A stretch of DNA of 48,236 bases from CAZKTO01 sp964555685 (lineage in GTDB: Bacteria; Chloroflexota; Dehalococcoidia; SHYB01). The position numbers and the translations under genes were made by a program. The notes beneath the pieces were generated by a model. That model saw only the letters and a list, made by a program, of their open reading frames with translations. It had not been told where the DNA came from and did no database searches. This document shows, piece after piece, positions 31,053 through 39,378 of this stretch. Location: positions 1 to 48,236 of the forward strand of contig CAZKTO010000015.1 in the NCBI GenBank assembly GCA_964555685.1, in the 5' to 3' direction. The first letter of the stretch is position 1. The number at the start of each line of letters is the position of its first letter.

Positions 31053-31856
31053 ATGATCGAGAAGCTCTCGCTCAAGGGGAAGGGCGCCATCGTCGTGGGC
31101 GGCGGAGGGGGCGGCATCGGCACGGCCATCGCCACGGCCTTCTCCGAGGCCGGCGCCAGCGTGCTCGTCGTGGACGTCATAGCCGACCGGGCGGAGGAAG
31201 CGGCCAAGGCCATCCGCGCCGCCGGCGGCGCCGCCCACACCTACGTGGGCGACGTGCGCGAGAAGCCCGTCGTCACGCGCATGGTCGAGACGGCCGCCGC
31301 CAAGCTGGGCGGCGTGCACGTGCTCGCCAACGTCGTCGGCGCCACGTCGGAGGCGAGCTGGAAGCCGGCCCTGGACTACGACGAGCAGGTGTGGGACGAC
31401 GATATCCGGCTCAACCTGCGCTGCGCCTTCTTCTCCTGCCAGGCGGCGGCGCGCCAGATGGTCAAGCAGGGGCGCGGCGGCAGCATCGTGAACATCGCCT
31501 CGACCAGCGGCCTGCGCGCATCGACGCTGCACATCGCCTACGGGGCGGCCAAGGCAGGGATCATGTCCATGACCCGCACGCTGGCCGTCGAGTGGGGCCC
31601 GCACAAGATCCGCGTCAACGCCGTCGCGCCGGGGGCGATCCGCACGCCCAAGACCCGGGACCGCATGGACGCCGACCCCGGCCGGGTGAACTACCTGAGC
31701 CAGCTGGTCCCGCTGGGGCGGCCCGGGCGCCCCGAAGACATCGCGATGGCGGCCCTGTTCATGGCGTCGGAGCTCGCCCAGTACGTGACGGGCCAGACGA
31801 TCACCGTCGACGGGGGCGTCATGGCCGTCTACCCCCTCGGCGGAGGACGCCGCTAG
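31053..31856 (+). CDS. SDR-family oxidoreductase
   Basis: A 267-residue SDR: VVGGGGGGIG (cofactor loop), VGDVRE, ANVVGATSE instead of the usual NNAG, NIASTSG (Ser), IAYGAAKAG (Tyr, Lys) and IRVNAVAPGAI. It ends YVTGQTITVDGGVM, typical of 3-oxoacyl-ACP-reductase-like SDRs. Its stop codon and that of the convergent thiolase share the four bases CTAG. The proximity of a thiolase, and of CoA-transferases in the region, suggests acyl-CoA metabolism, which is inference. Confidence 0.9.
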   Translation: MIEKLSLKGKGAIVVGGGGGGIGTAIATAFSEAGASVLVVDVIADRAEEAAKAIRAAGGAAHTYVGDVREKPVVTRMVETAAAKLGGVHVLANVVGATSEASWKPALDYDEQVWDDDIRLNLRCAFFSCQAAARQMVKQGRGGSIVNIASTSGLRASTLHIAYGAAKAGIMSMTRTLAVEWGPHKIRVNAVAPGAIRTPKTRDRMDADPGRVNYLSQLVPLGRPGRPEDIAMAALFMASELAQYVTGQTITVDGGVMAVYPLGGGRR

Positions 31857-33040
31857 TTGATCCGCTGGAAGATCGTCGCGGCGCCCTGGCCTCCGCCAAT
31901 GCACATGGTGATGAGGGCGTACTCGCCGCCCGAGCGCTCCAGCTCCTCCATCGCCTTCACCGTCATGATGGCGCCCGTGGCGCCGACCGGGTGCCCCAGG
32001 GCGATGCCGCTGCCGTTGACGTTGGTCTTTTCGATATCGAGGCCCAGCTCACGGATGCAGTAGGCGGCCTGGGCGGCGAAGGCCTCGTTCAGCTCCACCA
32101 GGTCGATATCATCCAGCGTCATGCCGGTCTTCTGAAGCACCTGGCGCACCGCGGGGACGGGGCCCGTCCCCATCAAGGCCGGGTCGACGCCGGCCACGGC
32201 CCGGGCGATCCACCGCAGGCGCGGCTTGAGGCCCAGGGCGGCGGCCCGCTCCTCGGACATGATGACCACCGCCGCCGCGCCGTCGTTGATGCCGGACGAG
32301 TTGCCGGCGGTGACGGTGCCGCCCTGCCTGAAGGCGGGCTGCAGCTTGGCCAGCGCCTCGAGGGTCGTGCCGGGCCGCGGGTGCTCATCCTTGTCGACGA
32401 CGATGGGATCGCCCTTGCGCTGGGGGACGGAGACCGGAATGATCTGGCGCTGGAACCGGCCCTCGCGCATGGCCCGCGCCGCCCGCTGCTGGCTGAGAAG
32501 CGACAGCTCGTCCTGCTCCTTGCGCGAGACCTCGAACTTGGCGGCGACGTTCTCCGCCGTGACGCCCATGTGGTAGTAGTTGACGGGGCAGTTGAGGCCG
32601 GCGATGAGCCCGTCCCGGATGGTGGCGTCGCCCAGGCGCAGGCCGTCCCAGCGCGCCTGCTTGGGGAGCATGAATGGCGTCTGGCTCATGTTTTCGGCGC
32701 CGCCGGCGATGGCGAGATCGATCTCGCCCGTCATGATGAGCTGGGCCGCGAGGTTGATGGCCTCCAGCCCCGACGAGCACCAGCGGTTCACCGTGAAGGC
32801 GGGGACCGTCTCCGGGATGCCGGCCCTGAGGGCGGCGAGCCGCGCGGCGTAGCCGTCGTCGTTCACCTGCAGCACGTTCCCCAGGGCGACCTCCTGGACG
32901 TCACCGGGGGCGACCTGGGACCGCTTGAGCGCCTCTCTGATGGCCACGGCGCCCAGCTCAGCCGCCGAGACGTCCTTGAAGCCGCCGCCGAACCTGCCCA
33001 CAGCCGTCCGGGCCCCGTCGATGATCACTGGCGTTCGCAT
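31853..33040 (-). CDS. Acetyl-CoA acetyltransferase / thiolase
   Basis: A 395-residue thiolase. ATG 33040 gives MRTPVIIDGARTAVGRFGG, the usual opening. The acyl-binding Cys is in NRWCSSGLEAIN, the catalytic His in GHPVGATGA, and the second Cys in MCIGGGQGAA. Also present are SGINDGAAAVV and GMTLDDIDLVELNEAFAAQ. It can make or cleave acetoacetyl-CoA or longer 3-oxoacyl-CoA; direction and chain length are not set by sequence. It is convergent with an SDR and overlaps it at CTAG. Confidence 0.93.
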   Translation of the reverse strand: MRTPVIIDGARTAVGRFGGGFKDVSAAELGAVAIREALKRSQVAPGDVQEVALGNVLQVNDDGYAARLAALRAGIPETVPAFTVNRWCSSGLEAINLAAQLIMTGEIDLAIAGGAENMSQTPFMLPKQARWDGLRLGDATIRDGLIAGLNCPVNYYHMGVTAENVAAKFEVSRKEQDELSLLSQQRAARAMREGRFQRQIIPVSVPQRKGDPIVVDKDEHPRPGTTLEALAKLQPAFRQGGTVTAGNSSGINDGAAAVVIMSEERAAALGLKPRLRWIARAVAGVDPALMGTGPVPAVRQVLQKTGMTLDDIDLVELNEAFAAQAAYCIRELGLDIEKTNVNGSGIALGHPVGATGAIMTVKAMEELERSGGEYALITMCIGGGQGAATIFQRIN

Positions 33041-33173
33041 CGTAGCCCCCTTGCTTGCGCGACCGCGCGTCTGCGGGATGGCTGCCTCTTCCGGAAGGGA
33101 ACGCTCAATTATCGGTACGAAAGGCAATGGTGTCAAAGCGGCGCCGGGCAGGCGTCATGGTCTTTTAGCTATC

Positions 33174-33213
33174 CTGGGAACCCTTTCTTGACAGAAAGGC
33201 GTTCCCAGAATAA
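33174..33213. repeat. 40-bp hairpin repeat, copy 2
   Basis: Matches 9585-9624 at 39 of 40 positions. It lies upstream of the thiolase start. Confidence 0.75.
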
Positions 33214-33277
33214 CTACAGAGCCGAGCATTGAGATCTAAACCAGGGTGCCGGGGGGGCCTCGGCCCTAACCCCCTGG

Positions 33278-33329
33278 CCCCCTTCCCCAAAGAGGAAGGG
33301 GGTATCGTCCCTCTCCATTCAGGAGAGGG
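33278..33329. repeat. Two consecutive perfect hairpins (intergenic)
   Basis: CCCCCTTCC/GGAAGGGGG (33278-33302) and CCCTCTCC/GGAGAGGG (33309-33329). They resemble the hairpin trio at 612-691. The whole 33041-33449 spacer holds only these and the 40-bp hairpin; no gene is seen. Confidence 0.65.
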
Positions 33330-33449
33330 ACAGGAGGGAGAGGGCCATCGCCGGCAAGCGGAGCTTTGGTTTTAGAAACCTATGCTCGTCTCTGTAACCG
33401 CTCCCGGGCGTGAGGCCCTTTGCCCGGCGAGCGGTGGGCCTCGATCTGG

Positions 33450-33653
33450 CTACCGGCTGCCGGCGGCTGCCCGGCGCCTGGAGTCGATCACCTCGCGCAC
33501 CGCGGCCGGCATTCGACCGGTCCGGAGGAGGAGCGTTTCCTCGGTGCTGGTGAGCTGGTAGCCACACTGCAGGCACGCCACGAACGTTCCGAACACGTCG
33601 GCGTCCGAGTGCAAGTCTCCCTGACACTTGGGACAGCTCTTGAGCCACAACAT
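33450..33653 (-). CDS. Small zinc ribbon protein
   Basis: A 67-residue product starting MLWLKSCPKCQGDLHSDADV and continuing VACLQCGYQLT. Two CxxC knuckles form a zinc ribbon. An AAGGATG ribosome site supports ATG 33653. The C-terminal helix (AAVREVIDSRRRAA) is basic. It is next to, and on the same strand as, the receiver protein and hsp20 genes. The function is unknown; a nucleic-acid or redox sensing role is only possible. Confidence 0.75.
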   Translation of the reverse strand: MLWLKSCPKCQGDLHSDADVFGTFVACLQCGYQLTSTEETLLLRTGRMPAAVREVIDSRRRAAAGSR

Positions 33654-33705
33654 GGCGTCATCCTTCCCCCCGCCGTTCCGGTGTGGAGAGAGCGGCGCGT
33701 GTTGG

Positions 33706-34152
33706 TCAATCGTCCACGGCCCCGCGGCCGCCGTCCCGCGCCGGACGCTCGGCGCCATCCGGCGAGAGGCCCCCCGTGCCGCTCATGAGCGACTCTAGCG
33801 TCCGGACGAGATGCCACGGGTCGAAGGGCTTGGCCAGAAAGTGCCCTTCCAGGGAACCGTAGCGGCGGGTCGCATCGTTCACGTCCATGGCGGAGATCAC
33901 CACCCAGACAGGCGCACCCCCTGGCGGGCCGTCGGGGTGGCGGAGCCGGTCCAGCACGGCGCCGCCGAGACCATCGGGGAGGCCCAGGTCCAGGACCACC
34001 GCATCGGCCGGCTGGGTCTCCAACATGTGCAACGCCTGGGCGCCCGTGGCGGCCCTGGCGACATCGAAGCCACCCGACCGCAGAGCGAGCCCCAGCATCT
34101 TGGCAACGCCCTGGTCGTCCTCCACCACCAGCACCCTTCTTGCCTCGCTCAT
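33706..34152 (-). CDS. Stand-alone response regulator receiver protein
   Basis: A 148-residue CheY-like protein with only a receiver domain: VLVVEDDQGVAKMLG (acidic pair), the phospho-acceptor Asp in VVLDLGLPDG, a Ser in VVISAMD and Lys in FLAKPFDPW. The C-terminal 25 residues are disordered (GGLSPDGAERPARDGGRGAVDD). It has no output domain, so it may be a phosphate sink or partner of the histidine kinase encoded 900 bp upstream. Confidence 0.88.
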   Translation of the reverse strand: MSEARRVLVVEDDQGVAKMLGLALRSGGFDVARAATGAQALHMLETQPADAVVLDLGLPDGLGGAVLDRLRHPDGPPGGAPVWVVISAMDVNDATRRYGSLEGHFLAKPFDPWHLVRTLESLMSGTGGLSPDGAERPARDGGRGAVDD

Positions 34153-34273
34153 GGTCCCACGATCCCTGGAGATCCCTCAGCGCACACGAGCCATCGGCGC
34201 GTGGCGCGGCGCACCCCGGGGTCTTCCACGCTCCGTCGCGCCACGACCGGACCCTTCGCGAAGGCTTGCTCCG

Positions 34274-34783
34274 TTAGCTGACCTTCACCTTCACGCCCTT
34301 CGACTCGACGGGCTTGGGGTTGGGGAAGGTCACCTCCAGCACGCCGTCCTTGTAGGAGGCCTCGATCTTCTCGGCCGTAACGCCCTCGGGCAGGCGCAGG
34401 GTGCGGCAGAACTCGCCGGCGGCTCGTTCAGACACGTAGTAGTCGGCGCCCTTTTCCTCCTCGGCTTCCTCCCGGCAGCCGTGGATGACGAGCATGCCGC
34501 CCTCGACGGAGACGTCGACGTCGTCTTTCTTCACGCCCGGCAGATCGGCCCGCACGACGGTCTTGCCGTTGCGCTCGAAGACATCGATGCTGGGCGCCCA
34601 CTCGAACTCCTTGATCAGGCTCGGCTTCATCGAAAGCCGGGGCCAGAATGCGGAGCCCAACGGGCGCATCATGCGGTCGAAGAGGCGGTCGAACTCGCCG
34701 AACGTCGAGAGCGGCGGCGCGGGCCGTTCGTGCTTATGCACCGCGATGGCCTTGCCGGTCTTCTCTGCTTTCTTCTTCGCCAC
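34274..34783 (-). CDS. Small heat-shock protein Hsp20
   Basis: A 169-residue alpha-crystallin protein. The N-terminal arm contains FDRLFDRMMRPLG. The core follows with PSIDVFERNGKTVVRADLPGVKKDDVDV, GCREEAEEEKGADYYVSERA and GEFCRTLRLPEGV, and the closing motif is GVLEVTFPNPK. Such proteins hold unfolding proteins as ATP-independent chaperones, and in Mycobacterium HspX is the emblem of the dormancy regulon. GGAGG precedes ATG 34783. A pair of 11-bp-phased heptamers (34866-34883) lies 82 bp upstream. Confidence 0.95.
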   Translation of the reverse strand: MAKKKAEKTGKAIAVHKHERPAPPLSTFGEFDRLFDRMMRPLGSAFWPRLSMKPSLIKEFEWAPSIDVFERNGKTVVRADLPGVKKDDVDVSVEGGMLVIHGCREEAEEEKGADYYVSERAAGEFCRTLRLPEGVTAEKIEASYKDGVLEVTFPNPKPVESKGVKVKVS

Positions 34784-34865
34784 GGCTCACACCTCCACGA
34801 GTGAATGGTCCAGGGCCATCGTACGCAGCGTCCATGGCGATTGCGTGAGCATGGGGCCGGGCCGT

Positions 34866-34883
34866 GTGAAAAAGGCGTGAAGG
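34866..34883 (-). promoter_or_regulatory. Candidate operator of hsp20: 11-bp-phased direct repeat
   Basis: Read toward hsp20, the sites are CCTTCAC and TTTTCAC with a 4-base spacer (on the plus strand GTGAAAAaggcGTGAAGG). Same orientation and phase as the two pairs at 41485 and 41583. A second dyad, CTTGAAAACGTTCAAG (34930-34945), next to a TTGACA on the minus strand (34956 to 34951), is an alternative or additional control point. Confidence 0.55.
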
Positions 34884-35013
34884 TCGGGGAGGAGGGGGCG
34901 GGGCGTCCCGGCAGTGGTCTGGAAGTGGCCTTGAAAACGTTCAAGCGCCGTGTCAACAACTATCTGCTGGATCTCTATCCCCGCTGCGCCCCAGGAGTTT
35001 CGAGAGGACGTTC

Positions 35014-37425
35014 CTACGCCCGCGGCATGCGGTAGCCGACCTGTGGCTCCGTGTGGATGAAGCGGGGGTTGCGGGCGTCGTCGCCCAGCTTACGGCGCAG
35101 GTTGCGGATGAAGGAGCGGACCAGCTCCGTCTCGCCCGAGTACTCGGGGCCCCAGACCTTGTGGAGGATCTGTTCGTGGGTCAGGACGCGTCCGGCGTTG
35201 GTGGCCAGCTCGTAGAGGAGCTTGTACTCGGTGGCCGAGAGGGAGACGGGCTGCCCGCCCACGGTGACGCGCCGCTCGGTGAAGTTGACGGCGAGATCGG
35301 CCAGCGCGAAGGGCGGGCGCACCTCCGTCTGGTCGGGCAGGACGCGCCGGCGCAGGGCCGCCTCGATGCGCGCCAGGAGCTCGGAGGTGGAGAAGGGCTT
35401 GGTGATGTAGTCGTCGGCGCCCATCTTGAGAGCCTTGACCATGTCCTCGTCCCGGTCCCGCGCCGTGAGGAAGATGACGGGCACGCCCGAAAACTCGCGG
35501 AGGCGCTTGAGGAGATCGAAGCCGGTGGCGCCGGGGAGCATCACGTCCAGCAGCACCAGGTCCGGCTCCTCCCGCTCCGCCAGGCGGACGAGCTGGGCGG
35601 GGTCGCCGGTGAGGATGGGCCGGTAGCCCGCCTCGTCCAGGACGCGCTGCAGGAGGCGCTGGACGGAGAGGTCGTCGTCCACGGCGAGGATGCGGGTGCG
35701 CTCGCCCGGCCGGCGGACGCGGCCCACGTGATCGGTCCGGCGCGTGACATCGGCGGCGGGCGCCGGCGCCTCCCCGGCGGCTACCGCCAGGGTGAAGCCG
35801 AACGTGGCGCCCTTGCCCTCGCCGTCGCTCTCGGCCCAGATGCGGCCGCCGTGGGCCTCGACGATCCCCTTGCAGATGGCGAGGCCGAGGCCGCTGCCTG
35901 AGAGCCTGGGGGCCGAGTCAGGGTGAATCTGGGAGAACTTTTTGAAGAGGTGGGGTAGCTGGTCCTTGGGGATGCCCCGGCCCTGGTCGCGCACGCGCAC
36001 GGTCACCTGATCGCCGGCCTGCTCCACGGCGATGGTGACGGGAGCGGTGGCGGGCGAGAACTTGGCAGCGTTATTCAGGAGGTTGCCCAGGACCTGCGTT
36101 ATGCGCCGCCGGTCGGCCTTGACGGGCGGCAGGCCCTCGGGAGCGCGGAGGACGATCTCGTGGGCGCCGCCGCCGCGGGCGAAGGTGGCCCTGGCGTCCT
36201 CGGCGATGGCCATGAGGTCGCAGGCGTCCGCTTTCACGGAGAGGGCGCCGGCCTCGATGCGCGTCATGTCCAGCAGGTTGTCCACCAGGTCTCGCAGCCG
36301 GTCGGCCTGCTCGTCGATGATCTGGAAGAGCTCGCGCGTCTCCCCCTCTTCGATGGGCCGTTCGCTCCCCAGGACCATGGCGGCGGAGCCCTTGATGGCC
36401 GTGAGAGGCGTCTTGAGCTCGTGGCTCACCATGCCCAGGAACTCGCCGCGCAGCTTCTCCAGCTCCTCCATCGGCGTCATGTCCTGGATGATGCCGATGG
36501 CGCCGCTGATCGTGCCGTCGGCGGAGCGGATGGGGGTGGCGTTGACCAGAGTGGGGACGGTGCGCCCATCCGGAAAGACGAACCGGAACTCCTCGGCCCG
36601 GACCGTCTCGCCCCGTTTGAGGGCTCGCTGGAGGGGAAGGTTCTCGAAGGCGAAGGGCCGGCCGTCGGGCCGCCGGTACACCACCGTTCGCAGACTCCGC
36701 TCCAGCGTCTCGCCCTCCAGGCGAGGGGTCCCGACGATGCGCTTGATCTCCTCGTTCGCCAGGAGGACCCGCTCGGTGCCGGCCTCGACCAGGACCACGC
36801 CCACGGGCGAGGCGCCGACCACCGCCTGGAGCCGCGCCCGCTCCTCCTCGACGCCCAGGTGCAGCCGGGCGTTCCGGATGGCGATGGCGGCCTGGGCGGC
36901 GAAGAGGACCAGGAGCTCCGTGTCCTCAGGCGTGAACTCGTCCCCGCCCTGCTTCTCCGTCAGGTAGAGGTTGCCGAGGCTCTCGCCGCCGTCGAGGATA
37001 GGAGCGCCGAGGAAGGTGCGCATCCGGGGGTGGTTGGGCGGAAAGCCGACGGACCGCGGGTGCTTCCCCAGGTCGGCGAGGCGCAGGGGCTGGCGGAGCT
37101 CCTGGAGCCAGCCCAGGATGCCGAGGCCCTGGGGGAGCGCTCCGATGCGCGCCCGCTCCTCGGCGCTGATGCCGTGGGTGGTGAACTGGACGATGCGGCC
37201 GGAGCTATCGAAGGCCCCCAGGGCGCCGTAGCGGGCGCCGGTGAGCTCGCAGGCGGCGTTGACGACGTTCTGTAAGACCGTCGGGAGATCGAGGCTGGAG
37301 GCGATCTGCCTGCCCAGCCGCCCCAGCAGGACGATCCGCTGGCGGAGCCGCTCGTTCTCCTGGCGGAGGTTGGCGATCTCCCTGGTTACCCGTGGATCGG
37401 GGGTCTCTGACGGAGGCATGGACAT
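35014..37425 (-). CDS. GAF-PAS histidine kinase fused to receiver and winged-helix DNA-binding domain
   Basis: An 803-residue protein with no membrane segment. Order: coiled coil (15-35), GAF (about 40-190), PAS (about 200-320), HisKA with His335 in MVSHELKTPL, HATPase with NLLNNAAKF, DQGRGIP and GSGLGLAI (440-550), receiver with AVDDD and Asp627 in LLDVMLPG and Lys676, and an OmpR/PhoB-type winged helix (705-803) ending FIHTEPQVGYRM. So sensor, kinase, receiver and transcription factor are one chain; the usual form is two proteins. GAF and PAS often bind haem, flavin or small ligands; the ligand here is unknown. The gene sits inside the stress island and has its own extended -10 promoter (37452-37460). 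Confidence 0.93.
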   Translation of the reverse strand: MSMPPSETPDPRVTREIANLRQENERLRQRIVLLGRLGRQIASSLDLPTVLQNVVNAACELTGARYGALGAFDSSGRIVQFTTHGISAEERARIGALPQGLGILGWLQELRQPLRLADLGKHPRSVGFPPNHPRMRTFLGAPILDGGESLGNLYLTEKQGGDEFTPEDTELLVLFAAQAAIAIRNARLHLGVEEERARLQAVVGASPVGVVLVEAGTERVLLANEEIKRIVGTPRLEGETLERSLRTVVYRRPDGRPFAFENLPLQRALKRGETVRAEEFRFVFPDGRTVPTLVNATPIRSADGTISGAIGIIQDMTPMEELEKLRGEFLGMVSHELKTPLTAIKGSAAMVLGSERPIEEGETRELFQIIDEQADRLRDLVDNLLDMTRIEAGALSVKADACDLMAIAEDARATFARGGGAHEIVLRAPEGLPPVKADRRRITQVLGNLLNNAAKFSPATAPVTIAVEQAGDQVTVRVRDQGRGIPKDQLPHLFKKFSQIHPDSAPRLSGSGLGLAICKGIVEAHGGRIWAESDGEGKGATFGFTLAVAAGEAPAPAADVTRRTDHVGRVRRPGERTRILAVDDDLSVQRLLQRVLDEAGYRPILTGDPAQLVRLAEREEPDLVLLDVMLPGATGFDLLKRLREFSGVPVIFLTARDRDEDMVKALKMGADDYITKPFSTSELLARIEAALRRRVLPDQTEVRPPFALADLAVNFTERRVTVGGQPVSLSATEYKLLYELATNAGRVLTHEQILHKVWGPEYSGETELVRSFIRNLRRKLGDDARNPRFIHTEPQVGYRMPRA

Positions 37426-37451
37426 TCCCTGGATGGCTCCGGTGCGGCCCC

Positions 37452-37460
37452 GATTGTACC
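37452..37460 (-). promoter_or_regulatory. Extended -10 of the histidine kinase fusion gene
   Basis: On the minus strand TGGTACAAT (37460 to 37452), 26 bp before the ATG and between the preceding operon's last stop and the kinase gene. Confidence 0.5.
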
Positions 37461-37464
37461 ACCG

Positions 37465-38859
37465 TTAGGAAGGAGTAGGGATATGGCGCCGGGCGGCCCG
37501 TTGGCGCGGGGCCCGGGCGAGGCGGGCGCGCTCGAACGCCGCGAGCTGGCGGGCCAGGCGCCCGTCCCGGTCGTCAAACTCATAGGTGACGTTGACGATG
37601 GGCACATCCGCGCGGATGAGCCGTGAGAGGTCCACGGGCGTGGCGTCGATGACGAGGTCGGCCCGGGCACGGCGGATGCTCGATTCCAGGTCACGCACCT
37701 GGCGGGGCGTGTAGCCCAGGGCCGGAAGCTCGGTCTGGATGTGACGGTAGCGGGCCAGGGCTCGCCGGACCTCGCCCACGGCGGCCTCCCGCGGGTCGAT
37801 GATCATGGCGCCGTGCTGGCGGGCGACGAGCGTCCCCGCGCCGAAGGCCATGCCGCCATGGGTCAGGGTCGGCCCGTCGCCCACGATGATGACCCGCCGG
37901 CCCCTGAGGCGCTGGGGCCGGTCCGCCCGCACGGCCAGATCGCCCACCAGCACCGGCGTGCCGGGCCGGAGCGCCTCGAGCCCGGTGCGCATGGCCGCCA
38001 CCGCCTCGGGGCCCGCGCTGCCCGCCTTGTTGATGATGAGCACGTCCGCCATGCGCAGGTTCGTCTCTCCCGGGTGATAGGACGTCTCGTGGCCAGGCCG
38101 CAGCGGGTCCAGCAGCACGATATGAAGGTCCGGCCGAATGAAGGGGGTGTCGTTGTTGCCCCCGTCCCAGAGGACCAGGTCGGCGCGCCGCTGCGCCCGT
38201 CGCAGGATGGCGGCATAGTCCACGCCGGCGTAGACGGGCACCCCCATGCGCAGGTAGGGCTCGTACTCCTCCCGCTCCTCGATGGTCGCCCCCGCCTTGG
38301 CCAAGTCATCGAGGGTGGCGAACCGCTGCACCGCCTGGCGGGCGAGGTCGCCATAGGGCATGGGGTGCCGCAGGACGGCGACGCGGTGGCCCCGTTCCAA
38401 GAGCCAGCGGACGATCCATTGGGAGACGGGGCTCTTGCCCGCACCCGTGCGGACGGCGCAGACGGCGATGACCGGCACCCTGGCCCGGAGCATCGTCTGA
38501 CGGGGGCCCAGGAGTCCGAAGCTGGCGCCCGCCGCCAGCGCCCTCGAGGCGATGTGCATGACGTCCAGGTGCGAGACGTCGCTATAGGAGAAGTAGACCC
38601 ACTGGACGCGGCGGCGACGGACCATCTCCTCCAGTCGCGCCTCTTCGACGATGGGGATGCCGCGGGGGTAGAGGGGCCCCGCCAGCGACGGGGGGTACCG
38701 CCGGCCGGCGATGCCCGGGATCTGGGCGGCCGTAAAGGCGACGACGCGGCAGGACGGGTCGCCGCGGAAGACCTGGTTGAAGTTGTGGAAGTCGCGGCCT
38801 GCGGCGCCCACGATGATCACGCGGGCCGCCCGCCGCCGCTCCGGGGGCTGGGCCGTCAT
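37465..38859 (-). CDS. Cyclic 2,3-diphosphoglycerate synthetase-like GTP/ATPase (COG2403)
   Basis: A 464-residue protein starting MTAQPPERRRAARVIIVGAAGRDFHNFN. The P-loop is VCAVRTGAGKSPVSQW. Other marks are VYFSYSDVSHLDVMH, VLWDGGNNDTPFIRPDLHIVLLDPLRPGHE (taken in part), MADVLIINKAGSA and GDGPTLTHGGM. This is the family of archaeal cDPGS; many bacteria carry a copy in stress clusters, but its product there is unproven. ATG 38859 overlaps the stop of the carbamate-kinase-like gene (ATGA). It is the last gene of the minus-strand five-gene operon. Confidence 0.85.
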   Translation of the reverse strand: MTAQPPERRRAARVIIVGAAGRDFHNFNQVFRGDPSCRVVAFTAAQIPGIAGRRYPPSLAGPLYPRGIPIVEEARLEEMVRRRRVQWVYFSYSDVSHLDVMHIASRALAAGASFGLLGPRQTMLRARVPVIAVCAVRTGAGKSPVSQWIVRWLLERGHRVAVLRHPMPYGDLARQAVQRFATLDDLAKAGATIEEREEYEPYLRMGVPVYAGVDYAAILRRAQRRADLVLWDGGNNDTPFIRPDLHIVLLDPLRPGHETSYHPGETNLRMADVLIINKAGSAGPEAVAAMRTGLEALRPGTPVLVGDLAVRADRPQRLRGRRVIIVGDGPTLTHGGMAFGAGTLVARQHGAMIIDPREAAVGEVRRALARYRHIQTELPALGYTPRQVRDLESSIRRARADLVIDATPVDLSRLIRADVPIVNVTYEFDDRDGRLARQLAAFERARLARAPRQRAARRHIPTPS

Positions 38860-39356
38860 GACGGGACGGCTTCCGGCGTCCGCTCCTCGGCCGGGACGAT
38901 GCGGGCGCCCCCGCGCCCATCCAGGGCCCGGGGCAGGGCCGCAGGGGTGGTGATGAGGGCCCAGCGGCCCCCGCCCCGCAGGAACTCCGCGGCGGCCTGG
39001 ACCTTGGGGCCCATGCTGCCGGGCGGAAAGTGGCCCTGGGCGGCGTAGGCCTCGGCCTCCACCACGGCGACGGAGAGGGGAAGCGGATACGCCTGGCCCC
39101 GCGCCAGCTCGCTGCTGAGCACGATCTTCCCCACCTGGGGGCCGTTGCCGTGGGTGATGACCAGCCCCCACCCGCGATCGAGCAGCGAGAGCACCGCCCG
39201 GACGGCCCGTCGCGCGTGAAGAAACTGGCGTCCAACGCTCGCCCGCTCCCCCTTGGGGAGAGGCGCGTGCCCGCCCAGGGCAACGACGCACAGGCGGACT
39301 TCACCGCCCTTCGCCACGCCGGGCGAAGAGCCGCGCGGCTCTGCCGGCCGGCCCAT
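38856..39356 (-). CDS. Internally shortened carbamate kinase
   Basis: A 166-residue protein joins two ends of carbamate kinase. The N-terminal part has VVALGGHAPLPKGE and VITHGNGPQVG (substrate and phosphate loop). The C-terminal part has AQGHFPPGSMGPKVQAAAEFL and ALITT. The middle ~140-190 residues, which include most of the ADP site and the protruding subdomain, are missing, and the junction (ARGQAYPLPLSVAVVEAEAY) is in frame. Full carbamate kinases are about 310 residues. It is either an inactive remnant or a mini-kinase with another role. It overlaps the next gene by ATGA, so its translation matters. Start is ATG 39356; TTG 39371 is an alternative. Confidence 0.8.
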   Translation of the reverse strand: MGRPAEPRGSSPGVAKGGEVRLCVVALGGHAPLPKGERASVGRQFLHARRAVRAVLSLLDRGWGLVITHGNGPQVGKIVLSSELARGQAYPLPLSVAVVEAEAYAAQGHFPPGSMGPKVQAAAEFLRGGGRWALITTPAALPRALDGRGGARIVPAEERTPEAVPS

Positions 39357-39378
39357 GGCCCAGGTCACCAAGCGTCCG

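Noticed and set aside
34274..34320. CTTCAC repeats near the hsp20 stop as more operator sites
   Set aside because: They are the code for the repeating Val-Lys tail of Hsp20, have a 6-bp phase and lie downstream of promoters.
34930..34956. CIRCE or other known heat-shock operator at hsp20
   Set aside because: The dyad CTTGAAAACGTTCAAG is present but does not match the CIRCE sequence or spacing; kept only as a note.
36160..37275. A 371-codon plus-strand frame opposite the kinase fusion
   Set aside because: Antisense shadow without domain or ribosome site.
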